Shown: positions 44,129-53,333 of the stretch, piece by piece
Layout: each line of letters begins with the position of its first letter
Position numbering within the stretch: position 1 is the stretch's first letter
NCBI RefSeq assembly: GCF_000814845.2
Contig: NZ_CP010431.2
Span: 3,472,001-3,536,000, forward strand
Direction of reading: 5' to 3'
DNA from: Pandoraea sputorum
GTDB lineage: Bacteria; Pseudomonadota; Gammaproteobacteria; Burkholderiales; Burkholderiaceae
Length of the DNA stretch: 64,000 nucleotides
Notes under the pieces: model-generated
What the model saw: only the letters and a program-made list of their open reading frames with translations
What the model was told of the DNA's origin: nothing
Database searches by the model: none
Translations under genes and position numbers: made by a program

Positions 44129-45406
44129 TTACGCGATGGCAGCCGGTTTTCCTGTCCCGTACGCACGGCGCATGGCGATCGCAACACCGAGCGACAGCAC
44201 CACGGCCACCGACAACAACGCGACCACGCCATGCCAGCCATGCGACTTAAGCATGACGCCCGAGAAGCTGCCCAGTAGGCTGGACCCCAGATAGTAGAAG
44301 AACAGATACAGCGCGGAAGCAATCGCTCGCCCTTCCGTGGCGCGTCGTCCGACCCAGCTACTGGCCACGGTGTGCGCCCCGAAAAAGCCGAACGTGAAGA
44401 TCGCCAGACCGATCACCACCCCGGACACCTGCGACGCCAGCATCGTGAAAAGCCCCACCATCGCCAGCGCAACGAGCGCCCACAACAGACGGGGCCGTCC
44501 CACGCGATCCGACAGCGGCCCGGCGATGAACGAACCGACAACGCCGATCAGGTACATCGTGAAAATCGCGCCAATGGCCGCATGCGGCAGATGAAACGGC
44601 GGTGCCGACAGATAGAACCCGAGATAGTTGTAGACGCTGACGAAGCTGCCCATCATCAGGCCCGCGAACAGGTACAGGCCGAGCAACGCCGGGTCACCCA
44701 GATGTCGGCGTGCATGCCCGAGCGCTTCGCGCACCGTCATATGACGCGGGGTGAAGCGACGCGAATGCGGCAGGCTCCTGGCAAATTCAAGGCCCATTGC
44801 AAGACACACGAGGCCGATCAGCCCCACCGACACGCGCCACGAGAACATGTCGGCAACAAACGCCGCCATCACTCGCCCCGCCATCCCGCCGAGGATGTTG
44901 CCGCCAATATAGAGCCCCATCGACATGCCGAGCGAGCGCTGATCGATTTCTTCGCTCAGATACGCCATGGCGATTGCTGGCAATCCGGACAAGGCCAGCC
45001 CCTTGAGCGCCGCCAGAATCACGATAGTCTCGAAGTTCGTCGAGAATGCGCTGGCCAGCGTGAGGACGGAAGAGCTGAGCAATGCAATCGTCATCATCCG
45101 CTTGCGGCTCACGCGATCGGCCGCGACACACGTCACGAGCAAACCGAGCGCCATCATCATCGTGGCCGCAGATACGGACCAACTGGCCTGCGCCGGACTA
45201 ATGCCGAACGTGGTCGTCAGCAAGGGCAGTAGCGATTGCATGCAGTAAAGCTGCGCGAACGTCGAAAAACCGCCGAAGAACAAGGCGCGGCTGATGACAG
45301 CATATTCGCGCGTGCCACGCGCAACGCCCGCCGGTAGTTTGAGGGCAGACGCACTACCGGCGGACGCACCGCCGGAAGACAAAGGTAGGGAGTTGGTTGA
45401 TGCCAT
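44129..45406 (-). CDS. MFS transporter, YnfM-like
   Basis: 425 aa with 12 membrane helices. The MFS loop motif AADRVSRKRMM (helix 2-3) and GPLSDRVGRPRLL (helix 8-9) are clear. It resembles YnfM-type arabinose-polymer/drug efflux carriers. It converges with the RidA gene and is divergent from a LysR gene that likely controls it. A TTG at 45433 could add nine residues; neither start has a strong ribosome-binding site. Confidence 0.85.
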   Translation of the reverse strand: MASTNSLPLSSGGASAGSASALKLPAGVARGTREYAVISRALFFGGFSTFAQLYCMQSLLPLLTTTFGISPAQASWSVSAATMMMALGLLVTCVAADRVSRKRMMTIALLSSSVLTLASAFSTNFETIVILAALKGLALSGLPAIAMAYLSEEIDQRSLGMSMGLYIGGNILGGMAGRVMAAFVADMFSWRVSVGLIGLVCLAMGLEFARSLPHSRRFTPRHMTVREALGHARRHLGDPALLGLYLFAGLMMGSFVSVYNYLGFYLSAPPFHLPHAAIGAIFTMYLIGVVGSFIAGPLSDRVGRPRLLWALVALAMVGLFTMLASQVSGVVIGLAIFTFGFFGAHTVASSWVGRRATEGRAIASALYLFFYYLGSSLLGSFSGVMLKSHGWHGVVALLSVAVVLSLGVAIAMRRAYGTGKPAAIA

Positions 45407-45484
45407 GACGCTGGTTCGCCTCGCGCGAACCAAGGATGAAATGTATTAGGACGAATGATAGGTTTGCCCTTACCTCGCGTCCAA

Positions 45485-45520
45485 TATATATTTAAGCCTT
45501 ATTTCTATATATAAAACAGA
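45485..45520. promoter_or_regulatory. AT-rich divergent promoter/LysR operator region
   Basis: An island of almost pure A/T (atatatattta, then atttctatatata) separated by gcctt lies between the MFS and LysR genes. The near-symmetrical halves resemble a LysR T-N11-A site overlapping promoters. Confidence 0.4.
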
Positions 45521-45538
45521 TCAATCGAGGCCTGATGA

Positions 45539-46459
45539 ATGGAACTGCGTCACCTTCGCTATTTCGTGACCGTCGCAGAGGAACTGCATTTCAGCCGGGC
45601 CGCGCAGCGCCTTAACATCGGGCAGCCGCCGCTGTCGATGCAGATCCGGGCGCTTGAGGATGAGTTGGGCGTGCCGCTCTTCGAGCGGTCGCAACGACGC
45701 GTCTTCCTCACACCCGCCGGACGCGCGTTTCTTGTGCGTGCGCGCCAGATTCTTGCCGATGCCGAAGCCGCTCGTCTCGAAGTGCAGCAAATTGCCGGGC
45801 TCGACGCGGGCGAGTTGCGTATCGCGTTCACGACGTCGGCTCCCATGACGAACCTGATGAAACGCGTACTGACGACCTACCGGCAGCGGTATCCGCGTGT
45901 GACGCTAACGCTCAGTGAGGCACCGTCGGAGCGCCAACGGGAAGCCCTCATCGAACGGACGCTGGACATCGGCCTGCTTCGCCAGGCAGAGAACGCGCCC
46001 CCCGTGGCAGGGCTCAGTTTCGAGACGTTGATCGACGAAGCGCTGGTCGTCGTCCTGCATCAGGGACATGCGTTGGCAAAGCACGCCAGCGTGTCGATTG
46101 CGGATCTGGCCAACGAAGCGTTCATCATGCATCCCAACGGCGTGGGGACAGCGGTCGACGGACAGATTCGGAGGATGTGCGAGCGTGCGGGCTTTACACC
46201 GCGCGTGGTTCAGGAGGCGCGCGAGTCGACGACCATCGTCGCCCTCGCGGCAAGTGGACTGGGCGTTGCCGTGCTACCGGCCGCCGTGCGTTGCATTCAG
46301 ATCGAAGGCGCGCACTTTATGGACTTCAGCGAACCGGATGCGCACTCGGCGCTGTTACTCGGCAAGCGCCGCGACGACAACAGCCCGCTCGTGCAAGCGT
46401 TTGTCGCCCTGTGTCATGAAGTGGCCGGGACCGTCGACGACGAAACCCGGCCGAGTTGA
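45539..46459 (+). CDS. LysR-family transcriptional regulator
   Basis: 306 aa. The HTH is at about 1-60 (MELRHLRYFVTVAEELHFSRAAQRLNIGQPPLSMQIRALE), followed by the effector domain. GAGG precedes the ATG. The BenM/CatM-like opening is common among regulators of aromatic catabolism and efflux. Divergent orientation suggests control of the MFS gene. Confidence 0.92.
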   Translation: MELRHLRYFVTVAEELHFSRAAQRLNIGQPPLSMQIRALEDELGVPLFERSQRRVFLTPAGRAFLVRARQILADAEAARLEVQQIAGLDAGELRIAFTTSAPMTNLMKRVLTTYRQRYPRVTLTLSEAPSERQREALIERTLDIGLLRQAENAPPVAGLSFETLIDEALVVVLHQGHALAKHASVSIADLANEAFIMHPNGVGTAVDGQIRRMCERAGFTPRVVQEARESTTIVALAASGLGVAVLPAAVRCIQIEGAHFMDFSEPDAHSALLLGKRRDDNSPLVQAFVALCHEVAGTVDDETRPS

Positions 46460-46487
46460 TTCACTGCGATCGCATCGATCACAGCGA

Positions 46488-46940
46488 TCAGCCGCGAAGC
46501 GACGCCGCCAGTCCGATCACGACGATCCCCAGCACGAGATTCAGAATCACGAGGCGACGAATACCGTTGACGGCTGCCGCGCCGTCCGGCCACGACTGCG
46601 CCTGCACGGCCCGTTGCAAACGCGGGAACAGTGCGAAGCGAATGTGACCGAAGACGAGCATCATCAGCACACCGACCCCCGCCATGGCATGCACAGGCCA
46701 GCGGGCGTGCAAACCGCCCATGCCCATCATCATGTGCCCGCCGGACAGCAGGATCAGCACGATGGCAACGCCCACCCACGTGAAGAACCGAGTGAGCGCC
46801 GCCTCCCACAACGGCAGACGCTGCTGCGGCGACAGCTCCGACGACGCTGGCCGCAGACAGGCCAGCGCAAAGAACATCCCACCGATCCAGACGGCCACGC
46901 TGACCAGATGCAGGAACAGACTGAAGGCGTAAACGCTCAT
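46488..46940 (-). CDS. CopD-family membrane protein
   Basis: 150 aa with four membrane helices. HLVSVAVWIGGMFFALACLRP and HMMMGMGGLHARWPVHAMAGVGVLMMLVFGH carry the conserved His/Trp/Met residues of the CopD/DUF2269-like family, associated with copper or redox functions. It follows parC after 11 bp on the same strand and is probably co-transcribed with it; no functional link is obvious. Confidence 0.8.
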   Translation of the reverse strand: MSVYAFSLFLHLVSVAVWIGGMFFALACLRPASSELSPQQRLPLWEAALTRFFTWVGVAIVLILLSGGHMMMGMGGLHARWPVHAMAGVGVLMMLVFGHIRFALFPRLQRAVQAQSWPDGAAAVNGIRRLVILNLVLGIVVIGLAASLRG

Positions 46941-46951
46941 GCGGGACTCCG

Positions 46952-49288
46952 TCAGGATGCCTTCGGCGCGGCCGGCAACACCGGCTCGAGCGAACGCGGT
47001 TTGAACGTCGCAAACTTCACATTCGGCGAACGGCCCTTGCGCGCACGCTTGCCAATGTTCGGCGCGAGCGAAGCGCCCGAGAGCGTCTCGGACTGAATCT
47101 TGCCGCCACGCACTTCGCCATACACGGTCACGCCCGCCTCACTGATCGGCACGGCCGACACCAGCGTCTGCTTGGCTTCAAGACCGATCAAAGTCACGCC
47201 TCGCCCACCGCCCGTCAGCGCCTTCATTTCGTCCATGCCGAACACAAGCAAACGCCCGTCGCTCGACAGACATGCGACCGCACTGGCGCCCTGCCAGATC
47301 GGCGTCGGTGCGAGCGGCTCAGCCCCGTCGTCGATCGTCATGAACGACTTGCCTGCCTTCACGCGGCTGACCATATCGCCGAGCTTGGTCGTGAAACCGA
47401 AGCCGGACGATGTCGCGAGCAGCAGCGGCTGATCGCCGGACGCTGCGTAGTAATGCAGCAAGCGCGAACCCGATTCCAGTTCGATCAGCGACGTCAGCGG
47501 CACACCATCGCCACGACCGCCCGGCAACTGCGCCACGGCCACCGAATAAACGCGCCCGTTGCTACCCCACGCGATCAGCGGGTCGACGGTGCGGCATTCG
47601 AACGCGCCATACAAAGCGTCGCCTTGCTTGAACGAGAAACCTTGTGCGTCCAGTCCGTGCCCCTTGAGCGCACGTACCCAGCCCTTGGCCGACACCACGA
47701 CCGTCACCGGCTCATCGACCACGCGGGCTTCTGCAACGGCACGCTTCTCTTCCTGAATAAGCGTGCGACGATCATCGCCGAATTGCTTCGCGTCGGTTTC
47801 GATCTCCTTGATGATCAGACGCTTCATCGTGCTTTCGTTGGCGAGCAGATCTTCGAGCTTCGCCTTCTCGTCGCGCAACGACGTCAGTTCCTGCTCGATC
47901 TTGATCGCTTCCAGACGCGCCAACTGACGCAGACGAATTTCCAGAATGTCTTCCGCCTGCCGCTCGCTCAGCTTGAACGCGCTCATCAGCGCGGCCTTCG
48001 GCTCGTCGGACTCGCGAATGATGCGAATGACTTCGTCGATATTCAGGAAGACGATCATGCGGCCTTCCAGAATATGAATACGGTCGTCGACCTTGCCCAG
48101 ACGGTGACGCGTGCGACGCGTGACCGTCTCGAATCGGAAACCGATCCACTCGGTGATGATGTCGCGCAGCGACTTCTGGCCCGGACGGCCGTCGGCGCCC
48201 ACCATTACGAGGTTCACCGATGCGCTCGACTCCAGGCTCGTATGCGCGAGCAACATCGTGATGAATTCCTGCTGATCGATGCGGCTCGACTTCGGCTCGA
48301 ACACCAGACGCACAGGCGCGTCTTTACCGGACTCGTCGCGCACCGCGTCGAGCATGGCCAGCATCGACTGCTTGAGGTTCTGCTGCTCCGGCGTGAGCGA
48401 CTTCTTGCCGAGCTTGACCTTCGGGTTGGTCAGTTCTTCGATCTCTTCGAGCACCTTCTGGCCAGACGTATTCGGCGGCAATTCATACACCACCGCCTGC
48501 CACTGGCCGCGCGCCATTTCTTCGATCTTCCAGCGCGCGCGCATCTTGAGGCTGCCGCGTCCGCTCTCATACGCGGCGCGAATCTCGGCAGCGCTCGAAA
48601 TCAACTGACCGCCGCCGGGGAAGTCCGGTCCCTGCACGTGAGTCATCAACTCAGCGTCGTCCATCTTGGGATTGCGGATCAACGCCACGGCCGCAGAGGC
48701 CACTTCGCGCAAGTTGTGCGACGGGATTTCGGTCGCGAGACCCACGGCAATGCCCGACGCGCCGTTGAGCAATACGAACGGCAGGCGCGCGGGCAACAGG
48801 CGCGGCTCTTCGGTCGAACCATCGTAGTTCGGCACGAAGTCGACGGTGCCTGCATCGATTTCGTCGAGCAACAACTTTGCAATCGGCGTCAGACGGGCTT
48901 CCGTGTAACGCATCGCCGCCGCGCCGTCGCCGTCGCGTGAGCCGAAATTGCCCTGACCGTCGATGAGCGGATAGCGCATCGAGAAGTCCTGCGCGAGACG
49001 CACCAGCGCGTCATACGCGGACTGGTCGCCGTGCGGGTGGAACTTGCCGAGCACATCGCCGACGACACGCGCCGACTTGACCGGCTTGGCATCGGACGCG
49101 AGGCCCATTTCGTTCATCGCGAACAGAATGCGGCGCTGTACCGGCTTCTGGCCGTCGCAGACGTCCGGCAGTGCCCGGCCCTTGACTACGCTAATCGCGT
49201 AGTCCAAATAAGCGCGCTCGGCATACGCGCCGAGCGTTAGCGTGTCGTCATCCGACGGTTGCGTAAAGAGATCTTCTACTTGTTCCAT
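46952..49288 (-). CDS. parC: DNA topoisomerase IV subunit A
   Basis: 778 aa. The type IIA breakage-reunion domain has catalytic Tyr128 ([13 protein letters not shown]) and is followed by a coiled-coil arm and a C-terminal beta-pinwheel. With ParE it decatenates chromosomes. In the quinolone region [15 protein letters not shown], Gln89 takes the place of E. coli Ser80 and Asp93 that of Glu84. Start ATG 49288. The partner parE lies 1.7 kb upstream on the same strand, with a lytic transglycosylase and a DUF4399 gene between. Confidence 0.96.
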   Translation of the reverse strand: MEQVEDLFTQPSDDDTLTLGAYAERAYLDYAISVVKGRALPDVCDGQKPVQRRILFAMNEMGLASDAKPVKSARVVGDVLGKFHPHGDQSAYDALVRLAQDFSMRYPLIDGQGNFGSRDGDGAAAMRYTEARLTPIAKLLLDEIDAGTVDFVPNYDGSTEEPRLLPARLPFVLLNGASGIAVGLATEIPSHNLREVASAAVALIRNPKMDDAELMTHVQGPDFPGGGQLISSAAEIRAAYESGRGSLKMRARWKIEEMARGQWQAVVYELPPNTSGQKVLEEIEELTNPKVKLGKKSLTPEQQNLKQSMLAMLDAVRDESGKDAPVRLVFEPKSSRIDQQEFITMLLAHTSLESSASVNLVMVGADGRPGQKSLRDIITEWIGFRFETVTRRTRHRLGKVDDRIHILEGRMIVFLNIDEVIRIIRESDEPKAALMSAFKLSERQAEDILEIRLRQLARLEAIKIEQELTSLRDEKAKLEDLLANESTMKRLIIKEIETDAKQFGDDRRTLIQEEKRAVAEARVVDEPVTVVVSAKGWVRALKGHGLDAQGFSFKQGDALYGAFECRTVDPLIAWGSNGRVYSVAVAQLPGGRGDGVPLTSLIELESGSRLLHYYAASGDQPLLLATSSGFGFTTKLGDMVSRVKAGKSFMTIDDGAEPLAPTPIWQGASAVACLSSDGRLLVFGMDEMKALTGGGRGVTLIGLEAKQTLVSAVPISEAGVTVYGEVRGGKIQSETLSGASLAPNIGKRARKGRSPNVKFATFKPRSLEPVLPAAPKAS

Positions 49289-49542
49289 AAAACCTGTGGG
49301 TTTGCTGCGAACGTTTGACGAGAGTTCGGGTGGACGTTGACCGCGAGATCATACCAAGCTCACCGGCACATTTCGGCAAAAACGCGTCCGAATGGCAAAG
49401 CAAGCCGTGATTTCGGAGCGGCGGCCATCGAAATTGCCGACATTCCACGCGGATTTCGGAGAATTCTGAGCCGACCACCGGAAGACACGCGAGCCTTCGA
49501 AGGCGATTCAGAAGACGCGGCCAATCGGCGTCAACCGATGCC

Positions 49543-50487
49543 TCAGTCCGTGGCAGGCGGCGCGGACAGTGTGGATGCAGCCGAATTGCGTGTCGACGCG
49601 TTCGGCATAGTAGCAGGCACGACGGGCAGGCCCTGCGGCGCGCCCAGAATGACGTGAATGCGACCGTCGCGCGATCCGTTGACGCGCGCGTTGCCAATTT
49701 TCCCGCCGCCCCCGCTCGCACGGATCACGCCATTGCCCGGCGTGACGTCTCCCTCCGGGTTGAAGCGCCGATAGAGTTCAAGCACGGCCGCGACGTAATC
49801 GCGCGTCTCTGCATAGGGCGGGATCTGGTCAGCGTGCCGTGCCACGGCCCCCTCACCCGCGTTGTACGACGCGAGCACCAGTTCGAGGCGATCGGGATAA
49901 CGCGCTTGCAGATCACGCAGATAGCGGGCACCTGTCAGCACATTGGTGCGCGGATCGGTGAGTTTGTCGGCGACGGTGCGGCGCGCATCGGCCCGCAAGC
50001 CGTAACGCTCCCCGGTCGTCGGCAGCACCTGCATCAGACCGACGGCTCCTTTGGGCGACACCGCATCGCTATCGAAACCCGACTCGGCCGCGATGACTGC
50101 TTTGAGCAAGGCTGCATCGACGTGAAACTTCTGCGCCGCTTGCGCGATCACGGGTGCGAGTTTTTTCAGATTGGGATGCCGGGCCAGCGCATCGTACAGA
50201 CGCGAACGGTCTGCACCGGTCACGACACCGCCCTGCTGCCGTGCACGCAGATCGACGTTGCCACCATTGCCGACAACGAGTCGATAGCGCGCGTCGAGCT
50301 TGCGTGCCGCGAGATGCGCGACACCATTCTCGTCGACGTAACCGTAGAGCTCGGCGTGCGCGAGGGGCGTCGCGATAAGCAGCGTGGCTGCCAGCGCGGG
50401 CCCTGCGAGTTGCCGCAGAGAGAACTTTCGGCGCAACGCCTGGAGCCACTGCGCCGTCGAAACCTGCTTATTGCTGACCTTTGACAT
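49543..50487 (-). CDS. Lytic transglycosylase (DUF4124 + SLT domain)
   Basis: 314 aa. A signal peptide (about 22-45) precedes a DUF4124 segment (LYGYVDENGVAHLAARK) and an SLT family-1 domain with catalytic Glu135 (KAVIAAESGFDSDAVSPKGAVGLMQVLP), followed by a disordered C-terminus. It cleaves peptidoglycan glycan strands in the periplasm. Its start overlaps the end of the DUF4399 gene by 20 bp, suggesting coupled translation. The Ivy protein in this window is a possible modulator, as reported for Ivy elsewhere. Confidence 0.9.
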   Translation of the reverse strand: MSKVSNKQVSTAQWLQALRRKFSLRQLAGPALAATLLIATPLAHAELYGYVDENGVAHLAARKLDARYRLVVGNGGNVDLRARQQGGVVTGADRSRLYDALARHPNLKKLAPVIAQAAQKFHVDAALLKAVIAAESGFDSDAVSPKGAVGLMQVLPTTGERYGLRADARRTVADKLTDPRTNVLTGARYLRDLQARYPDRLELVLASYNAGEGAVARHADQIPPYAETRDYVAAVLELYRRFNPEGDVTPGNGVIRASGGGGKIGNARVNGSRDGRIHVILGAPQGLPVVPATMPNASTRNSAASTLSAPPATD

Positions 50488-50887
50488 GCACCTTGATCGT
50501 CTGGCTCATGGCCGGACCGTACGAGCGATGTGCACCGTCGGCGAATTGCATCGTCAACGTGTGATCGCCGGGCGTCAGATTGACGCTCGTTTCGGTCTGA
50601 CCTTTGCCGAAATGCAGGTGGCTGTCGTCGGTAGGAACGACTTGACCCGCCGGAATCGAATCGCCGTCGATGATGAGGTGGTGATGGCCGGTATTGGGCA
50701 ACACCTCGCCCGCCGGTTTGATCGCCATGCCTTCGACGCCGAACTGAACCTTTACCGGATTGGACACCGTTGCGCCGTCCGCAGGGGCAACGAAGAAGAC
50801 GCGCGGCTGGGCCGACTGTGCCAATACGGTGGCGCTTGCACTGGCAAGCAACATCGGCACGAACATGCAACGCATAGAACGCAACAT
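50468..50887 (-). CDS. DUF4399 periplasmic protein
   Basis: 139 aa. A signal peptide (MLRSMRCMFVPMLLASASATVLAQ) is followed by PRVFFVAPADGATVSNPVKVQFGVEGM and PNTGHHHLIIDGD, the DUF4399 hallmark with a His cluster that could bind metal. GGGAG is 8 bp before the ATG 50887. It overlaps the transglycosylase gene by 20 bp. Function unknown. Confidence 0.85.
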   Translation of the reverse strand: MLRSMRCMFVPMLLASASATVLAQSAQPRVFFVAPADGATVSNPVKVQFGVEGMAIKPAGEVLPNTGHHHLIIDGDSIPAGQVVPTDDSHLHFGKGQTETSVNLTPGDHTLTMQFADGAHRSYGPAMSQTIKVHVKGQQ

Positions 50888-50933
50888 AACGCGACTCCCG
50901 GAAGGGTGAAGGGTGGATTATCCCACTATGTGA

Positions 50934-50964
50934 GCACTCACGCTGGTTTGCCCTGCGTGAGTGC
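50934..50964. repeat. 10-bp inverted repeat between parE and the DUF4399 gene
   Basis: gcactcacgc (50934-50943) and gcgtgagtgc (50955-50964) are perfect arms around an 11-nt loop. No T run follows on either strand, so it is probably an RNA hairpin or operator rather than an intrinsic terminator. Confidence 0.6.
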
Positions 50965-51037
50965 GACTTCGCTACGCTTCAAGTGCTGTACCTGCAGTAC
51001 CGACGCCGCGCCTGCGGTCCTTCCCGTGTTGTCAGGC

Positions 51038-53017
51038 TCAGATGTCGGCTTCCACTTCATTGCCCTTGGCTTCAAGCCAGCTACGGCGTTGTGCCGCCTC
51101 GCCCTTGCCCATGAGCATGTTCATGCGCGCCACGGTCGCGTCGAAATCCAGATGGCCAAGCGCCACCGGGCTCAGACGGCGCGTGTCGGGATTCATCGTC
51201 GTTTCCCAAAGCTGTTCGGCACTCATCTCGCCCAGCCCCTTGAAGCGGCTGATGGACCATGCGCTTTCGCGCACACCGTCCTTGCGCAGCTTGTCGAGAA
51301 TGGCTTCGAGTTCGCCTTCGTCCAGTGCGTAGAGCTTCTGCGCCGGCTTCTTGCCGCGTGCAGGCGCATCGACGCGATACAGCGGCGGACGCGCCACGTA
51401 CACGTGCCCCGTGGCGATGAGTTGCGGGAAGTGACGGAAGAACAACGTCAGCAGCAGCACCTGAATGTGCGAACCGTCGACGTCGGCATCGGAGAGGATA
51501 CAGATCTTGCCGTAACGCAGATTGGACAGATCGGGCGTATCGTTCGCACCGTGCGGGTCGACGCCGATCGCCACCGCGATGTCGTGCACTTCATTGTTGG
51601 CGAACAGGCGGTCGCGCTCGGTCTCCCACGTATTGAGGACCTTGCCGCGCAGCGGCAGAATCGCCTGAAATTCCTTGTCGCGGCCCATCTTCGCCGAGCC
51701 GCCGGCAGAGTCCCCCTCGACCAGAAACAGTTCATTGCGGGTGATGTCTTCCGTCTCGCAATCGGTCAGTTTGCCCGGCAAAACGGCCACACCCGAACTC
51801 TTCTTCTTTTCGATCTTCTGGCCTGCACGCGTGCGGGCCTGAGCCTGACGAATCACGAGTTCGGCGAGCTTCTTGCCATGCTCGACATGATGGTTGAGCC
51901 ACAGCTCCAACGCGGGGCGCGTGAACGACGACACGAGCCGCACGGCGTCGCGACTATTCAGACGTTCCTTGATCTGTCCCTGGAACTGCGGATCGAGCAC
52001 CTTCGCGGAGAGCACGAACGACACGCGAGAGAACACGTCTTCGGGCAGCAACTTCACGCCCTTGGGCTGAAGGTTGTGCAATTCGATAAAGCCGCGCACC
52101 GCCTGGAACAAGCCTTCACGCAACCCCGATTCGTGGGTGCCGCCAGCAGGCGTGGGAATCAGGTTGACGTAGGACTCGCGGACCTGCGCGCCATCTTCCG
52201 TCCAGGCCACGACCCATGCAGCGCCTTCGCCTTCCGCAAAGCTGTCTTCGTCACCCTCGGCAAAGCGCTCGCCTTCGAAGAGCGGAATCAGCGGCTCTGC
52301 ACCGCCCAGCGATTCGACGAGATAGCCACGCAGACCGTGCTCGTAGAACCACGTCTGCTCTTCGCCGTTCTTTTCCTGACGCAGCGTGACGCGCACGCCC
52401 GGCAGCAACACTGCCTTCGAGCGCAGCAGACGCTGCAGTTCGCCCAGCGGCAATGCCGGGCTGTCGAAGTACTTGGCATCCGGCCAGACGGTCACGCGCG
52501 TACCGCTCTTCTTCTCGCCGCGTTGCGACGCACGCGAGTGAAGCGCAACGCTGACGTTACCGCCGTCTGCGAATTCGAGTTCCGAGACCTGGCCATCGCG
52601 CCAGACCGTCACGGCAAGCCGGGTCGCCAGGGCATTGGTCACTGACACGCCAACGCCGTGCAAGCCGCCTGAGAAGGTATAAGCGCCGCCAGCGGCCTTA
52701 TCGAACTTGCCCCCAGCGTGCAGGCGAGTGAACACGATTTCGACGACCGGCACCCCCTCTTCCGGGTGAATGCCAACAGGAATGCCACGGCCGTCGTCCT
52801 CGACGCTGACCGAACCGTCTTTGTTCAGGGTAACGAGAATCTGCTTGCCGTAACCGCCCAGCGCTTCATCCGAAGCATTGTCGATGACTTCCTGAATGAT
52901 GTGCAGCGGATTCTCGGTGCGGGTGTACATGCCCGGGCGCTGCTTGACCGGCTCAAGGCCCTTCAGGACCTTGATGGACGCTTCGCTGTACTGGGCAGGC
53001 GTATTTTTTTTCGACAT
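51038..53017 (-). CDS. parE: DNA topoisomerase IV subunit B
   Basis: 659 aa. The GHKL ATPase has QEVIDNASDEALGG and VEDDGRGIPVG, and the TOPRIM domain has EGDSAGGSAKMGRDKEFQAILPLRGKVLN and DADVDGSHI. ParE drives the strand passage performed with ParC. It is the first gene of a same-strand group (parE, DUF4399, transglycosylase, parC, CopD). Two inverted DnaA boxes lie 34-56 bp upstream of the ATG 53017. Confidence 0.96.
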   Translation of the reverse strand: MSKKNTPAQYSEASIKVLKGLEPVKQRPGMYTRTENPLHIIQEVIDNASDEALGGYGKQILVTLNKDGSVSVEDDGRGIPVGIHPEEGVPVVEIVFTRLHAGGKFDKAAGGAYTFSGGLHGVGVSVTNALATRLAVTVWRDGQVSELEFADGGNVSVALHSRASQRGEKKSGTRVTVWPDAKYFDSPALPLGELQRLLRSKAVLLPGVRVTLRQEKNGEEQTWFYEHGLRGYLVESLGGAEPLIPLFEGERFAEGDEDSFAEGEGAAWVVAWTEDGAQVRESYVNLIPTPAGGTHESGLREGLFQAVRGFIELHNLQPKGVKLLPEDVFSRVSFVLSAKVLDPQFQGQIKERLNSRDAVRLVSSFTRPALELWLNHHVEHGKKLAELVIRQAQARTRAGQKIEKKKSSGVAVLPGKLTDCETEDITRNELFLVEGDSAGGSAKMGRDKEFQAILPLRGKVLNTWETERDRLFANNEVHDIAVAIGVDPHGANDTPDLSNLRYGKICILSDADVDGSHIQVLLLTLFFRHFPQLIATGHVYVARPPLYRVDAPARGKKPAQKLYALDEGELEAILDKLRKDGVRESAWSISRFKGLGEMSAEQLWETTMNPDTRRLSPVALGHLDFDATVARMNMLMGKGEAAQRRSWLEAKGNEVEADI

Positions 53018-53050
53018 AGCGTGACTGAATTAGGGTACGACGCCCGGCGC

Positions 53051-53073
53051 TTATCCACATTTCCTGTGGACAA
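53051..53073. promoter_or_regulatory. Inverted pair of DnaA boxes upstream of parE
   Basis: TTATCCACA (53051-53059) equals the E. coli consensus DnaA box, and TGTGGACAA (53065-53073) is the inverse of TTGTCCACA, one mismatch. Five bases separate them. The pair lies in the parE leader or promoter. Confidence 0.65.
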
Positions 53074-53283
53074 CCACGGGGAAAACCCATTAACACATGA
53101 CAAAAGTGACGCCGGATCAACGACTTGTGTTGCGGCGCCCACATAATGGGCACTTCAAATGGGCACTTCGGGTGCGCGCGATGCCTGCAGACGGATGGCA
53201 GGCTCATCGCGCCCGATGAATCGCGGCCTATTGTACTGTCACTCGGACTGCACTCGAATGACATGGACGATTGGCCCAATGAA

Positions 53284-53307
53284 ACGCGGCCGGAAAACCG
53301 GCCGCCA
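53284..53307 (-). terminator. Hairpin terminator of uup
   Basis: gcggccgg and ccggccgc form an 8-bp GC stem with an AAAA (TTTT on the minus strand) loop, 29 bp after the uup stop. Only a weak T run follows (GTTTCATT). Confidence 0.5.
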
Positions 53308-53333
53308 ACGATGTTGTTACGACGGGAGCGTGC

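Larger units (their letters stand above)
53018..53333. other. parE-uup intergenic region
   Basis: 316 bp without a recognisable gene. It contains the paired DnaA boxes, a 13-bp-period direct repeat (aatgggcacttc at 53145-53156 and 53158-53169) and the terminator hairpin of uup. Confidence 0.6.

Noticed and set aside
50384..52645. 753-codon open frame antisense to parE
   Set aside because: Shadow of the parE coding sequence; no ribosome-binding site or recognisable domains.
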